A DNA stretch of 56,569 nt, from positions 1 through 56,569 of the forward strand of contig CAYWKU010000021.1 in assembly GCA_964459325.1 (NCBI GenBank), written 5' to 3'. The position numbers and the translations under genes were made by a program. The notes beneath the pieces were generated by a model. The model was not told where the DNA came from. It ran no database searches and saw only the letters and a program-made list of their open reading frames with translations. Below are positions 35,113-43,493 of the stretch, one piece after another (positions within the stretch are counted from its first letter, which is position 1; each line of letters opens with the position of its first letter). This DNA comes from CAYWKU01 sp964459325. GTDB taxonomy: Bacteria > RBG-13-61-14 > CAYWKU01.

Positions 35113-35151
35113 TTACCGGTAACTGTCCACCTGAGCGCCGTCCATATAGCC
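35113..35151 (-). pseudogene. 3' remnant of a second glycine-rich solenoid gene
   Basis: The last codons read GYMDGAQVDSYR followed by TAA. They match the end of the gene at 32935 (GYYLDGALVDGYR) and sit at the same distance from a duplicate of its terminator. Nothing of the repeat body survives upstream; the sequence changes to AT-rich non-coding DNA at about 35155. Confidence 0.7.
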
Positions 35152-35287
35152 CAAAAAGGGATTAAATTCAAAATTTAAGGAAAAAATCCGGCATTGGACC
35201 GAAAAACCCGGAATTTTCATCCAACAGGGGTATCCCGCTCCGCCCCGGTTTATGCTATGCTTCGGAATAAAAAGGCGAGGACTGAAA

Positions 35288-35995
35288 ATGCAGTGGATAG
35301 AGCTGACCAGGGAAGGCCCGGTGGGCGTTTTGACCATGAATTACGAGGCCGAAAACCGCTTCGACCGCAATTTCGTGGGCGACCTGATGGAAGCCTTCGA
35401 CACCGTCGAAGCCGATGACGAAATCAAGGCCGTGGTAATGACGGGTGGAGCGGAAAAATTCTTCTCAACCGGCCTTCATCTCCAATTCATGGCCGGTCTC
35501 GCTCCGGAGGACCTGGTGGAGTTCATAAGGTACTTCAACGGCATGCTGGCGCGGACTTGCGTCTTCCCGAAACCGCTGGTGGCGGCCATAAACGGCCACG
35601 CCATCGCGGCGGGGGCGATATGGGCGGCGCACATGGATTTCCGCTACATGAGAGCCGACCGGGGCTGGGTTTCGTTGCCCGAGGTGGACATAAACATCCC
35701 CTTCCTGCCGGGAATGATAGCCATATTCCGCGAAGTTATGGCGCCGGGGCCGTGGCGGGAGCTGGCGCTGACCGGAAAAAAGTTCTCCGCGCCGCAGGCG
35801 AAGGAGCTGGGCTACATAGACGAGGTCTACGAAAAGGACGAGGTGTTGCCGAAAAGCATCGAGCAGGCGGCCATGCTGGCGGGCAAAAACCTTGCGGCAT
35901 ATGCCGAAATCAAGCGCAGGATGAAGGGGCACGTGGCGCGGATAATCGAGGAGGAAGACCCGAAGTATTACGGCATCATGAAGGACGGAGGATAA
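35288..35995 (+). CDS. Enoyl-CoA hydratase/isomerase family protein
   Basis: 235 residues of the crotonase fold. The oxyanion-hole segments are FFSTGLHLQFM (about 58-68) and NGHAIAAGAIWAAHMDFR (about 101-118). The Glu residues of classical hydratases are not both evident: the second loop reads SLPEVDINIPFLPG, with one Glu, as in isomerase-type members. The acyl-CoA substrate is unknown. The start is ATG 35288 with GAGGAC upstream; an upstream in-frame ATG lacks homology. It is followed by rnhB 43 bp later. Confidence 0.82.
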   Translation: MQWIELTREGPVGVLTMNYEAENRFDRNFVGDLMEAFDTVEADDEIKAVVMTGGAEKFFSTGLHLQFMAGLAPEDLVEFIRYFNGMLARTCVFPKPLVAAINGHAIAAGAIWAAHMDFRYMRADRGWVSLPEVDINIPFLPGMIAIFREVMAPGPWRELALTGKKFSAPQAKELGYIDEVYEKDEVLPKSIEQAAMLAGKNLAAYAEIKRRMKGHVARIIEEEDPKYYGIMKDGG

Positions 35996-36038
35996 GCCTT
36001 GACCTCACTCCGCTGATGGTCGATAATATACTCCGAAA

Positions 36039-36704
36039 ATGGCCGGAAAATCGAAAAACAAGGGCCAGGGGCGGCTTCTGGAGTTGCCCTCTAGGCCCGA
36101 CGATTCAATCGAGAGAGGTTTCATATCGCGCGGTTACAGGCTGGTGGCGGGCGTGGACGAAGCCGGAAGGGGCCCGTTGGCCGGGCCGGTGGTGGCGGCG
36201 GCGGTCATATTGCCTCAACCCTGCGACATCGAGGGGATAAACGACTCGAAAAAGCTTTCGCCCCACAGGCGCGAGGCGGTTTACGAAGAAATAATGCGTC
36301 ACGCGGTCAGCGTGGGAGTGGGCATTGTCGGCCCCGAGCACATCGACCTCGAAAACATACTCCAGGCCACTCTGATGGCCATGAGCGAAGCCGTGGCGGG
36401 GTTGAACCCCCAGCCGGAGGCGCTGGCGGTGGACGGCATCAGCCGGATTCCCACATTCATACCACAACGTACGGTAAAGAAGGGCGATTCGAGGAGCGTC
36501 AGCGTCGCCGCGGCGAGCATCGTGGCGAAGGTAAGCAGGGACAGGATGATGGAAGTGATTCACGAAGCCCACCCGGGTTACGGATTCAGAGAGCACAAGG
36601 GCTATTCCACCGGCGGCCACCTGGAGGCCCTGCGCAGGCTGGGGCCATGCCCGGTGCACCGTAACAGCTTTCACGGGGTAATGCCCGATACGGAAGAAGA
36701 TTGA
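36039..36704 (+). CDS. rnhB: Ribonuclease HII
   Basis: It nicks RNA-DNA hybrids 5' of single ribonucleotides. The 221-residue product has the active-site block VAGVDEAGRGPLAGPV (Asp40, Glu41), later the Asp in LAVDGI, and SVAAASIVAKVSRDRMM with REHKGYSTGGH. The first 30 residues are a basic extension. It lies in a run of codirectional genes ending in yraN. Confidence 0.95.
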   Translation: MAGKSKNKGQGRLLELPSRPDDSIERGFISRGYRLVAGVDEAGRGPLAGPVVAAAVILPQPCDIEGINDSKKLSPHRREAVYEEIMRHAVSVGVGIVGPEHIDLENILQATLMAMSEAVAGLNPQPEALAVDGISRIPTFIPQRTVKKGDSRSVSVAAASIVAKVSRDRMMEVIHEAHPGYGFREHKGYSTGGHLEALRRLGPCPVHRNSFHGVMPDTEED

Positions 36705-36730
36705 GCTTTTCGGCTCAAGGCTGACTACAG

Positions 36731-37546
36731 ATGTCCAGTACCCAACGACCCGCCGGATACATTCGCAGGACAACCGACAGGGTGGCGTTTACCGAGGAGG
36801 TTCTGGGTCTCTACCGAGACCTCATCGGAGGCGCCAAGAGGGTGCTTGTGAAGCCCAACGTGGTAAGCCACGAGCAATACCCCACTTCCACTCATCCGGA
36901 CGTTCTGAGGACCGTTTTGAGCTTTTTGGAGGGCAAGGATTACAAGGTCGCGGACTCGTGCGCAGTAGACCTGCTCAGAACACACCGCACGCTGACACAG
37001 CACAGGCTCAATCACGTCTGCGAAAAGTTCGGCGCCGAAATTATCGACCTGCACCAGACGCCCCACTCCACCTACAAATCCTCCCAAATTAACCTGGGCG
37101 TGGACCTGAGCAAGACGCCGTTCAATTTCGATTTGATTATCAGCCTGCCGGTGCTCAAATCCCACCCGGTCTGCACGATTACCGGGGCGCTCAAGAACCA
37201 GTTCGGCTTCACCACCAAGGCCGAGAGGATAAAGATGCACTCCGGCGTCAAGAACATCCACAAGGCCATAGCTCAGATAAATTTGCTACGCCCGCCGGGG
37301 GTGATTATAATGGATGCAGTGGAAACTCTTATCGGCGCCAACGAAATCCGCCACGGCGGCAAGAAAACTCACCTGGGACACATGCTGGCCGGAACCGACC
37401 CCGTTGCGCTGGACGTGCGGGGAATGGAGCTGTTGGCGCAGGTGGACAGAGGGTTGTGGGGCAAAAAGCCGGCGGACGTAAAGCATCTGGCCTTTGCCGC
37501 TCAGTACGGAGCGGGAAAAATAGATGCTATAATAGAGGAGATATGA
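36731..37546 (+). CDS. DUF362 domain protein
   Basis: 271 residues of the DUF362 family: VLVKPNVVSHEQYPTSTHPDVL near the N-terminus, LIISLPVLKSHPVCTITGALKNQFG in the middle, and a C-terminal GTDPVALDVRG. Some DUF362 proteins carry a ferredoxin domain; this one does not. Molecular function is not known. It overlaps yraN by 4 bp (ATGA). Confidence 0.85.
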   Translation: MSSTQRPAGYIRRTTDRVAFTEEVLGLYRDLIGGAKRVLVKPNVVSHEQYPTSTHPDVLRTVLSFLEGKDYKVADSCAVDLLRTHRTLTQHRLNHVCEKFGAEIIDLHQTPHSTYKSSQINLGVDLSKTPFNFDLIISLPVLKSHPVCTITGALKNQFGFTTKAERIKMHSGVKNIHKAIAQINLLRPPGVIIMDAVETLIGANEIRHGGKKTHLGHMLAGTDPVALDVRGMELLAQVDRGLWGKKPADVKHLAFAAQYGAGKIDAIIEEI

Positions 37547-37929
37547 ATCATAAGTCGGAAATAGGAAGGCGCGGAGAAGCGCTGGCCGAATCCTACCTGA
37601 AAAGGAAGGGATACAAGATACTTGACCGGAACTGGGAAGGCAAAAGCGGCGAGATAGACATCGTGGCCCAGGACGGAGACACAATCGTTTTCGTGGAGGT
37701 TAAAACCCGCTCATCGGAATCCTTCGGCTCCGCCAAGGAAGGCGTGGACAGCCGGAAGCGGAAACATATATCAAGCGTGGCGAACGAGTACAGGAAAAAG
37801 AAGAAAAAGGAAGGCAAGCCCGCCCGGTTTGACGTAGTGGCCGTCAGCATCAAGGGCAACACCCTCTTCGCACGAATGCGCAGCCCCCAGATCGAGCACG
37901 TTGAAGGCGCCTTTGAAGTAAACGAGTAA
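37543..37929 (+). CDS. YraN family (UPF0102) endonuclease-like protein
   Basis: 128 residues with the nuclease-like core GEIDIVAQDGDTIVFVEVKTR typical of UPF0102, which has an archaeal Holliday-junction-resolvase-like fold. In many genomes it follows rnhB, as here with one gene between. The start at ATG 37543 overlaps the DUF362 stop; the frame is open upstream but inside that gene. Confidence 0.85.
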   Translation: MNHKSEIGRRGEALAESYLKRKGYKILDRNWEGKSGEIDIVAQDGDTIVFVEVKTRSSESFGSAKEGVDSRKRKHISSVANEYRKKKKKEGKPARFDVVAVSIKGNTLFARMRSPQIEHVEGAFEVNE

Positions 37930-37952
37930 AACTCCCCGAATCCCCTCAAATT

Positions 37953-37996
37953 CCAAGATTGCCGGATAAGGAAGCGGACTTGTTTCACAATCAATT
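37953..37996. repeat. Truncated left end of the MITE-like element
   Basis: CCAAGATTGCCGGATAAGGA and the following GGACTTGTTTCAC match the left 45 bp of the element at 91-280 with few changes. The rest is missing, as the 38010 repeat begins. Confidence 0.6.
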
Positions 37997-38009
37997 CCAC
38001 CCCTGCCCT

Positions 38010-38088
38010 GCGCGAACGAACGTGCGCTTGGAGCTGCCTCGTTGCTATGCGTGAGCGCAGTGAAGGGTGCAGGGACGAAGTCCCTGCC
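38010..38088. repeat. Dispersed repeat, inverted relative to 32571-32655
   Basis: GCGCGAACGAAC, GCGTGAGCGC, TGAAGGGTGC and a GCAGGGACGAAGTCCCTGC hairpin appear in order; the reverse order is at 32571-32655. It lies in the 230-bp gap before the oxidoreductase operon. Confidence 0.6.
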
Positions 38089-38159
38089 GCGGGCGGTTGA
38101 ACTGGCCGTGCAGTTAATCTACCATATGTAATTACCCTGCATCGGAGGTTTTGTCTGTC

Positions 38160-39236
38160 ATGGAAGAGGCCCCCGCCCGGGAGCTTATAAAGGGTAACGA
38201 CGCGCTGGCACGGGCGGCCATCGAAGCCGGTTGCCGGTTTTATTTCGGTTATCCCATAACGCCCCAGAACGACATACCGGAGTATCTCTCGCGCGAGCTG
38301 CCCCTGGTGGGCGGAACGTTTTTGCAGGCCGAGAGCGAAATCGCCAGCATAAACATGTGCCTGGGCGCCGCCGCAGCCGGAAAGCGGGCCATGACATCCA
38401 GCTCCGGCCCCGGCCTTTCGCTCAAGCAGGAGGGTCTCAGCTATTGCGCCGGCGACGAAATTCCGGTGGTGGCGGTTAACATCATGCGCTCCGGTCCCGG
38501 CCTGGGCGGAATCAGCCCCAGTCAGGGCGACTACTACCAGGCCACCCGCGGCGGCGGACACGGCGACTACCGAATGATTGTTCTGGCGCCCAACTGCGCC
38601 CAGGAAATGTGGGACCTGACGTTCCTGGCCTTCGACCTTGCGGACAAGTACCGCAACCCGGCGCAAATACTCGCGGACGCCGTTCTGGGCCAGACCAGCG
38701 AGGTGGTGGAAACGCGCAGGCCCGAAACCGTGAAGCTACCTCCAAAGGATTACGTAGTGGGAAGCAATAAGGGCTGGAGCAGGCCGCAGAAGGTAATCAA
38801 AAGCCTCCGCCTGGGGGAGCGGGAGCTGGACGAGTTCTGCTTCCGGCTGGGGGAGAAATACAAACGGATTGAGGCCAACGAAGTTCGCTGGGAGGAGTAC
38901 CTGACCGAAGACGCGGATATGGTCATCGTCAGCTTCGGCATCGCCAGTCGCATCTCCCGCACAGCCGTAGACATGGCCCGGGAGAACGGCGTCAAGGTGG
39001 GCATGCTCAGGCCGATAACCCTGTGGCCGTACCCGTACAAGAGGCTCAACGAGCTTGCCGACCGGGTGAAGAAGTTCCTCAGCGTCGAGTTGAGCCTGGG
39101 GCAGATGGTGGACGACATAAGGATAGCCGTGGGCGACAAGGCCCAGATATTCCTCTACCCCCGCCCACCGGGCACCGGCGCCCTGCCCTACGCCGAGGAA
39201 GTGCTGGAGCAGATAGAAAAGTACGCGGGGGATTAA
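38160..39236 (+). CDS. 2-oxoacid:acceptor oxidoreductase, alpha subunit (VorB/KorA-like)
   Basis: This 358-residue alpha chain of a ferredoxin-type 2-oxoacid oxidoreductase carries the TPP pyrimidine-binding part. Residues about 10-190 include GCRFYFGYPITPQNDIPEYL, QAESEIASINMCLGAAAAGKRAMTSSSGPG and the domain-II region after 230. The enzyme decarboxylates a 2-oxoacid to acyl-CoA; branched-chain (Vor) or 2-oxoglutarate (Kor) substrates are both possible. GGAGG lies 11 bases before ATG 38160; a TTG at 38151 is too close to it. The gene is separated from the beta chain by hicBA. Confidence 0.88.
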   Translation: MEEAPARELIKGNDALARAAIEAGCRFYFGYPITPQNDIPEYLSRELPLVGGTFLQAESEIASINMCLGAAAAGKRAMTSSSGPGLSLKQEGLSYCAGDEIPVVAVNIMRSGPGLGGISPSQGDYYQATRGGGHGDYRMIVLAPNCAQEMWDLTFLAFDLADKYRNPAQILADAVLGQTSEVVETRRPETVKLPPKDYVVGSNKGWSRPQKVIKSLRLGERELDEFCFRLGEKYKRIEANEVRWEEYLTEDADMVIVSFGIASRISRTAVDMARENGVKVGMLRPITLWPYPYKRLNELADRVKKFLSVELSLGQMVDDIRIAVGDKAQIFLYPRPPGTGALPYAEEVLEQIEKYAGD

Positions 39237-39286
39237 ACCGTCAATGGTCAAAATGCCAGGGATAGGGATAAGAGGAGATAAAAGCC

Positions 39287-39511
39287 ATGAAATCATATCT
39301 ATTCCCGATAGTTGTGGAAAAAGATGAAGACGGATATTTCGTCACCTGTCCCGCTTTGCAGGGATGTTACTCCCAGGGTGATACTTATGAAGAGGCCATA
39401 GAAAATATAAAAGATGCTATGAAACTTCACTTGGAAGACCGCTTGTCTCATGGCGAATCGGTCACCGAGCCGGAACATTTGAGCATAGCGGCGGTGGAAG
39501 TGAGTGTATGA
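39287..39511 (+). CDS. hicB: HicB-type antitoxin
   Basis: 74 residues of the HicB_like fold: FPIVVEKDEDGYFVTCPALQGCYSQGDTYEEAIENIKDAM is the typical partial RNase-H-like core. No ribbon-helix-helix or HTH tail follows, so DNA binding is doubtful. AGAGGAG precedes the ATG. It overlaps hicA by 4 bp. Confidence 0.85.
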   Translation: MKSYLFPIVVEKDEDGYFVTCPALQGCYSQGDTYEEAIENIKDAMKLHLEDRLSHGESVTEPEHLSIAAVEVSV

Positions 39512-39732
39512 GTCCCAAGCTACCTCGATTGACTGCCGACGAAGCGATAAGGTTAATTGAAAAGAAGGGATTCAAACTTGCGCGCCAATCGGGAAGTCAC
39601 AAGATATACAGAAACAATGAAGGTGTTAGAATTACAATTCCTTACCACAAAGGAAAAACTTTGCACCCGAAGATAATCAGCAATATTCTTAAAAGTGCTG
39701 AAATCGAGGAAAAAGACTTGCGGGAGACATAA
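39508..39732 (+). CDS. hicA: HicA-type mRNA interferase toxin
   Basis: 74 residues of the double-stranded-RNA-binding-like HicA fold. The Gly-Ser-His of RQSGSHKIYRN holds the catalytic His (31). HicA cuts mRNA independently of or on ribosomes until bound by HicB. The order is hicB-hicA (reverse of the E. coli order). Its TAA touches the ATG of the beta-subunit gene with no spacer. Confidence 0.85.
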   Translation: MSPKLPRLTADEAIRLIEKKGFKLARQSGSHKIYRNNEGVRITIPYHKGKTLHPKIISNILKSAEIEEKDLRET

Positions 39733-40503
39733 ATGGAAGCGCAAAAACAGGAACGCAAGGTATTTTCGCGGCCCGAGTGTATGACCGACGTCACTTTCAG
39801 CTTCTGCCCCGGTTGCGGCCACGGCGCCGCTCACCGGCTGGTGGGGGAAGCAATCGATTACTTCGGCATCGGGGAGGATATGCTGGCGGTCAGCCCGGTC
39901 GGTTGCGCCGTGTTTCTATACAACTACTACAAGTTCGACGTGGTGGAAGCGCCTCACGGCCGCGCGCCGGCGGTGGCCACCGGGTTGCGTCGGGCGCTGC
40001 CGGACAACCCCATACTGGTGTACCAGGGCGACGGCGACATGGCCGGCATCGGTACCAGCGAAATCATCCACTGCGCCAACCGGGGGGAAAACGTCACCGT
40101 CATCTTCATCAACAACACCACATACGGCATGACCGGCGGCCAGATGGCCCCCACCACCCTGCTCGGCCAGAAAACCACCACCACTCCCTACGGCCGCGAT
40201 TTCCGCAGGGACGGCTACCCGATAAAAATCACCGAAATGATAGCCCTCATGGACGCACCGGCGCTGGTGGCGAGAGTTTCGGTGGATTCCGTGGCGAATA
40301 TCCGCAAAGCCAGGCGGATTATTCGGCAGGCCTTCGACACCCAGCTCAAGGGGCTGGGCTTCAGCCTGGTGGAAGTGCTCAGCCCGTGCCCCACCGACTG
40401 GGGGCTCGATTCGCAGGCCTCGAGGGAGCACATTCGGAAGGAAATAATGCCGTTTTACCCGCTAGGAGTATTTAAAGAGAAGAAAGAAATGGACCATTAC
40501 TGA
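39733..40503 (+). CDS. 2-oxoacid:acceptor oxidoreductase, beta subunit
   Basis: 256 residues with the TPP and iron-sulfur part: CPGCGHGAAHRL near 25, SPVGCAVF, then GDGDMAGIGTSEIIHCANR with NNTTYGMTGGQ, the TPP/Mg site. Together with alpha and gamma it forms the enzyme core that passes electrons to ferredoxin. The stop and the next ATG overlap as TGATG. Confidence 0.9.
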   Translation: MEAQKQERKVFSRPECMTDVTFSFCPGCGHGAAHRLVGEAIDYFGIGEDMLAVSPVGCAVFLYNYYKFDVVEAPHGRAPAVATGLRRALPDNPILVYQGDGDMAGIGTSEIIHCANRGENVTVIFINNTTYGMTGGQMAPTTLLGQKTTTTPYGRDFRRDGYPIKITEMIALMDAPALVARVSVDSVANIRKARRIIRQAFDTQLKGLGFSLVEVLSPCPTDWGLDSQASREHIRKEIMPFYPLGVFKEKKEMDHY

Positions 40504-41051
40504 TGGCGGAAACCAGCCTGGTTATAAGCGGCTTCGGCGGGCAGGGGGTGCTTCTGATTGGAAATCTCTTGTCCCACGCCGCAATGGACGAGGGCAAGAG
40601 CGTCGCTTACATGCCCAGCTACGGCGTGGAGAAGCGCGGCGGGGCGGCCATGTGCACCGTGGTAATTTCCAACGGCGTGGTGGGAAGCCCGGTGGTAAAG
40701 CATCCACAGGCGCTTATCGCCTTCACCGAAGTCGCCATGCAGAAGTTCGGCCCCCGGGTCAAGCCTTCAGGACTCCTGATTGTGAACACCGCCATGGCCG
40801 ACCCGAGTAACCTGAATCGTGACGACCTGGAAACTATAGCGGTAAACTTCCGGGAAGAAGCGGAAAAAATCGGCAACCCGCGCGGGTTGAACATGGTGGC
40901 CCTGGGAGTTTACCTGGCGAAAGCAAACACGGTGAAGTTTGAAAGCATAGAGGCCACCTTCCCCAACACCATAGCTGAAAAGTACCACAAGTTTATCCCC
41001 GACAACATGAAAGCCATCAGCCGGGGGATGGAGCTTGCCCAGAACTATTGA
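40503..41051 (+). CDS. 2-oxoacid:acceptor oxidoreductase, gamma subunit
   Basis: 182 residues of the POR gamma fold: SGFGGQGVLLIGNLLSHAAM at the start and PSYGVEKRGGAAMCTVVIS. It completes the alpha-beta-gamma set. No delta (2x4Fe-4S ferredoxin-like) subunit gene is found in or next to the operon. Confidence 0.9.
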   Translation: MAETSLVISGFGGQGVLLIGNLLSHAAMDEGKSVAYMPSYGVEKRGGAAMCTVVISNGVVGSPVVKHPQALIAFTEVAMQKFGPRVKPSGLLIVNTAMADPSNLNRDDLETIAVNFREEAEKIGNPRGLNMVALGVYLAKANTVKFESIEATFPNTIAEKYHKFIPDNMKAISRGMELAQNY

Positions 41052-41077
41052 CACTTTCACAAGAGGAGCCGGGCGAA

Positions 41078-41665
41078 ATGTCTGACGAGAAGGAAGTCAA
41101 AGTCGGAGAAAAAATCAGGGAGCTGCGAGAAGACCAGGCGCTCAGCCTGGATGAGCTGGCGGGGCGCACGGGCATAAGCGCGGCCGTGATAAACCAGATA
41201 GAAGGTCACATGGTCAGCCCGCCTCTCGGGACCCTCATAAAGCTTGCCAGGGCGCTGGGAGTGGACACCGGTTACTTCTTCCGGCCGGAAGAGGGTAAAC
41301 CCGTGAACTACAGCCTGGTGCGACACGACGAGCGCAAGCGCGTAAGCCGCGTGGCCAGCAAGGAGGGCGTGAACTACGGCTACGAGTACGAATCGCTCGG
41401 CTACGACCTCGCCGACAGGAAGATGGAGCCGTTTTTCATAACCCTGAAGCCTTCGCCTTTCGAAGACAAGGGCCTGAGCATTCACGAAGGTGAAGAATTC
41501 ATATATGTCCTGGAAGGCGAGATGGAAGTGGCGCTCGGGGGACACAAGGACGTTCTCCATCCGGGCGATTCCATTTATTACAAAAGCACCACCCCCCACC
41601 GCGTGGGCGCTCACGGGGAAAAGGAAACCAGGATAATAGCGGTTTTGATTACTTCAGGGGAGTAG
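41078..41665 (+). CDS. XRE-type regulator with C-terminal cupin
   Basis: 195 residues. The N-terminal helix-turn-helix reads SLDELAGRTGISAAVINQIE (about 24-43); the C-terminal cupin_2 domain has IHEGEEFIYVLEGEMEV and HPGDSIYY. This is a common local regulator responding to a small ligand, here 26 bp after the oxidoreductase genes and so probably controlling them. The start at ATG 41078 has GAGGAG about ten bases upstream. Confidence 0.85.
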   Translation: MSDEKEVKVGEKIRELREDQALSLDELAGRTGISAAVINQIEGHMVSPPLGTLIKLARALGVDTGYFFRPEEGKPVNYSLVRHDERKRVSRVASKEGVNYGYEYESLGYDLADRKMEPFFITLKPSPFEDKGLSIHEGEEFIYVLEGEMEVALGGHKDVLHPGDSIYYKSTTPHRVGAHGEKETRIIAVLITSGE

Positions 41666-41677
41666 GGGGTTAAAGCC

Positions 41678-43150
41678 TCATCCGGCCTTTTTAAGCTCCT
41701 CGATAAACACCTCCACCACCTTCGGGTCGAACTGGGCGCCGGCGTTTTTGTGCAGTTCCTCTATGGCTCTTTTGCGGCTTAATGAGCGCCGGTAAGGCCT
41801 GTCGCTGGTCATGGCGTCGAACGAGTCAGCAACGTTCAATATGCGGGCCCCCAGGGGGATATCTTCGCCTGAAAGCCCGTAGGGGTAACCGCTGCCGTCA
41901 TACTTTTCGTGGTGCAGCTCCACCATGGGAATTATGTCCGAAAGAAACTTTATAGGCTCCAGTATAAGTCTTCCCTGGATAGTGTGCTGCTTGAACATTT
42001 CGTATTCTTCGCTGGTTAGACCGTCCTTTTTATTCAACGAATGCAACCTGACGCCGATTTTCCCGATGTCGTGCAGAAGCGCGGCTCGGGTGATTCTTTC
42101 CACTTCCTCCTCCGAAAGGCCCATTCCCTTTGCAATCATTACGGCGTACTCGGTAACCCTTTTGGTGTGTCCCGAAGTGTAGGGGTCCTTTGCTTCCAGC
42201 GCTATGGCCAACGACTGAATGGTCTCCTGAAAAACCTTTTTCATCCGCTCATACAACCGGGCGTTTTCGATGGCCATTCCCGCCCTCCCGGCCAGTATGC
42301 CCTGGAGCACGGCGTGTCCTTTCAGGAATTTCCGCCGGGGATTGAAAGAGTAGGCCGAGACCAGACCGGTAATCCGGGATTTTATGCGCAGAGGCACGGA
42401 CAGGAAATAGTAGAACTTTTCCACCTCCGGCTTGCGCCTGAAATACTTTTCCGCTTCTTCTGCGGGCAGGAGAAGGTGGGAGCCCTCGGTCAAACCGTGG
42501 ATTACCTCGTTTCCGTTAATTTCGCCGATGATTTTATTGCCCTCATGCTCCCCCATGCCGGGAGCGGTTCTACATGCCATAAAGTTCCACTCACCCTGCT
42601 CGGTAAGCTCATGAATGGCTACCGCATCGGCGTCGATTTCATGTATCACTGTGTCCAGAATGGTGTCCAGGATTTCCGGAAGGCTCAGGGTGGAGTTCAT
42701 GGCCTCGCTTACGCGATAGAGGTTGGCGATTTCCTTTAACTGTATATTCTCTTCTTCCAGCCGATGCTGCTTCAGCGCTCTCGATACGATGGACTCCACT
42801 TCCCTCATTTTGAAGGGCTTTTGTATATAATCGAAAGCGCCCTTTTTAAGGCATTCGACTGCGCTCTCCACGGTGCCGTAACCGGTCATTACAATAACGT
42901 ATGGGCGGATGTAGCGGGATTTTACCTCTTCCAACAGCTCCATACCGCTCATCCCGGGCATCTTGAGGTCGGTAAGAACGAGGTCGAACTCCTCATTGTC
43001 CAGATGTTGAATGGCTTCATCACCGCTGGAAGCGGTAACAACGCGGTATCCTTCTGAACCGAGGAAATCGGAGATAATGTCGAGGATTACCTTTTCATCG
43101 TCCACGACCAGGATTTGGCCGCTTTCCGAGGCTTCCGTTGGGACTCTCAT
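41678..43150 (-). CDS. Response regulator with GAF and HD-GYP domains
   Basis: 490 residues. A receiver domain (about 10-125, Asp in LVLTDLKMPG) is followed by a GAF-like domain (about 155-300) and an HD-GYP domain (about 310-490) with HDIGK and HHEKYDGSGYPYGLSGEDIP. HD-GYP domains usually cleave cyclic-di-GMP. All main residues appear intact. The start is ATG 43150; the TTG one codon earlier is less likely. It is transcribed away from the tRNA genes. Confidence 0.9.
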   Translation of the reverse strand: MRVPTEASESGQILVVDDEKVILDIISDFLGSEGYRVVTASSGDEAIQHLDNEEFDLVLTDLKMPGMSGMELLEEVKSRYIRPYVIVMTGYGTVESAVECLKKGAFDYIQKPFKMREVESIVSRALKQHRLEEENIQLKEIANLYRVSEAMNSTLSLPEILDTILDTVIHEIDADAVAIHELTEQGEWNFMACRTAPGMGEHEGNKIIGEINGNEVIHGLTEGSHLLLPAEEAEKYFRRKPEVEKFYYFLSVPLRIKSRITGLVSAYSFNPRRKFLKGHAVLQGILAGRAGMAIENARLYERMKKVFQETIQSLAIALEAKDPYTSGHTKRVTEYAVMIAKGMGLSEEEVERITRAALLHDIGKIGVRLHSLNKKDGLTSEEYEMFKQHTIQGRLILEPIKFLSDIIPMVELHHEKYDGSGYPYGLSGEDIPLGARILNVADSFDAMTSDRPYRRSLSRKRAIEELHKNAGAQFDPKVVEVFIEELKKAG

Positions 43151-43265
43151 CAATTGGTTAATTTACCATCGCCTGACGGGCAAGTCAATCGTATAAGTGG
43201 CGATACAGGCGACGAAAATCGGCAAAATCCGAAAGGGAACGCGCATGTCGAACCGGCCAACTACC

Positions 43266-43294
43266 TTGACAGGGCAGCAAGGCTTGTATAGTAT
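43266..43294 (+). promoter_or_regulatory. Promoter of the tRNA operon
   Basis: TTGACA (43266-43271), 17 bases and TAGTAT (43289-43294); a perfect TATAAT overlaps it at 43292. The start point would be a few bases before tRNA-Gly. Confidence 0.75.
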
Positions 43295-43305
43295 AATGGG
43301 TGGAA

Positions 43306-43378
43306 GCAGGAGTAGCTCAGCTGGTAGAGCTCCACGTTGCCAACGTGGTTGTCGCGGGTTCGAGTCCCGTCTCCTGCT
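43306..43378 (+). tRNA. tRNA-Gly (GCC)
   Basis: A cloverleaf of 73 nt: acceptor GCAGGAG/CTCCTGC, D-arm with AGCTCAGCTGGTAGAGC, anticodon stem CCACG/CGTGG with loop TTGCCAA (anticodon GCC), and T-arm GCGGGTTCGAGTCCCGT. CCA is not encoded. Confidence 0.95.
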
Positions 43379-43391
43379 TTTCACAATTTGC

Positions 43392-43463
43392 GGCGGCATA
43401 GCCAAGCGGAAAGGCAAGGGACTGCAAATCCCTGATTCCCCGGTTCGAATCCGGGTGCCGCCT
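43392..43463 (+). tRNA. tRNA-Cys (GCA)
   Basis: A cloverleaf of 72 nt: acceptor GGCGGCA/TGCCGCC with U discriminator, anticodon stem AGGGA/TCCCT with loop CTGCAAA (anticodon GCA) and T-arm CCCGGTTCGAATCCGGG. CCA is not encoded. It is cotranscribed with tRNA-Gly 13 bp upstream. Confidence 0.95.
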
Positions 43464-43470
43464 TCCGCCG

Positions 43471-43493
43471 GACGCCTTCAAAGGCGTCTTTTT
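43471..43493 (+). terminator. Terminator of the tRNA operon
   Basis: GACGCCT (43471-43477) pairs with AGGCGTC (43482-43488) around TCAA, followed by TTTTT. It overlaps the last codons of the convergent GNAT gene. Confidence 0.85.
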
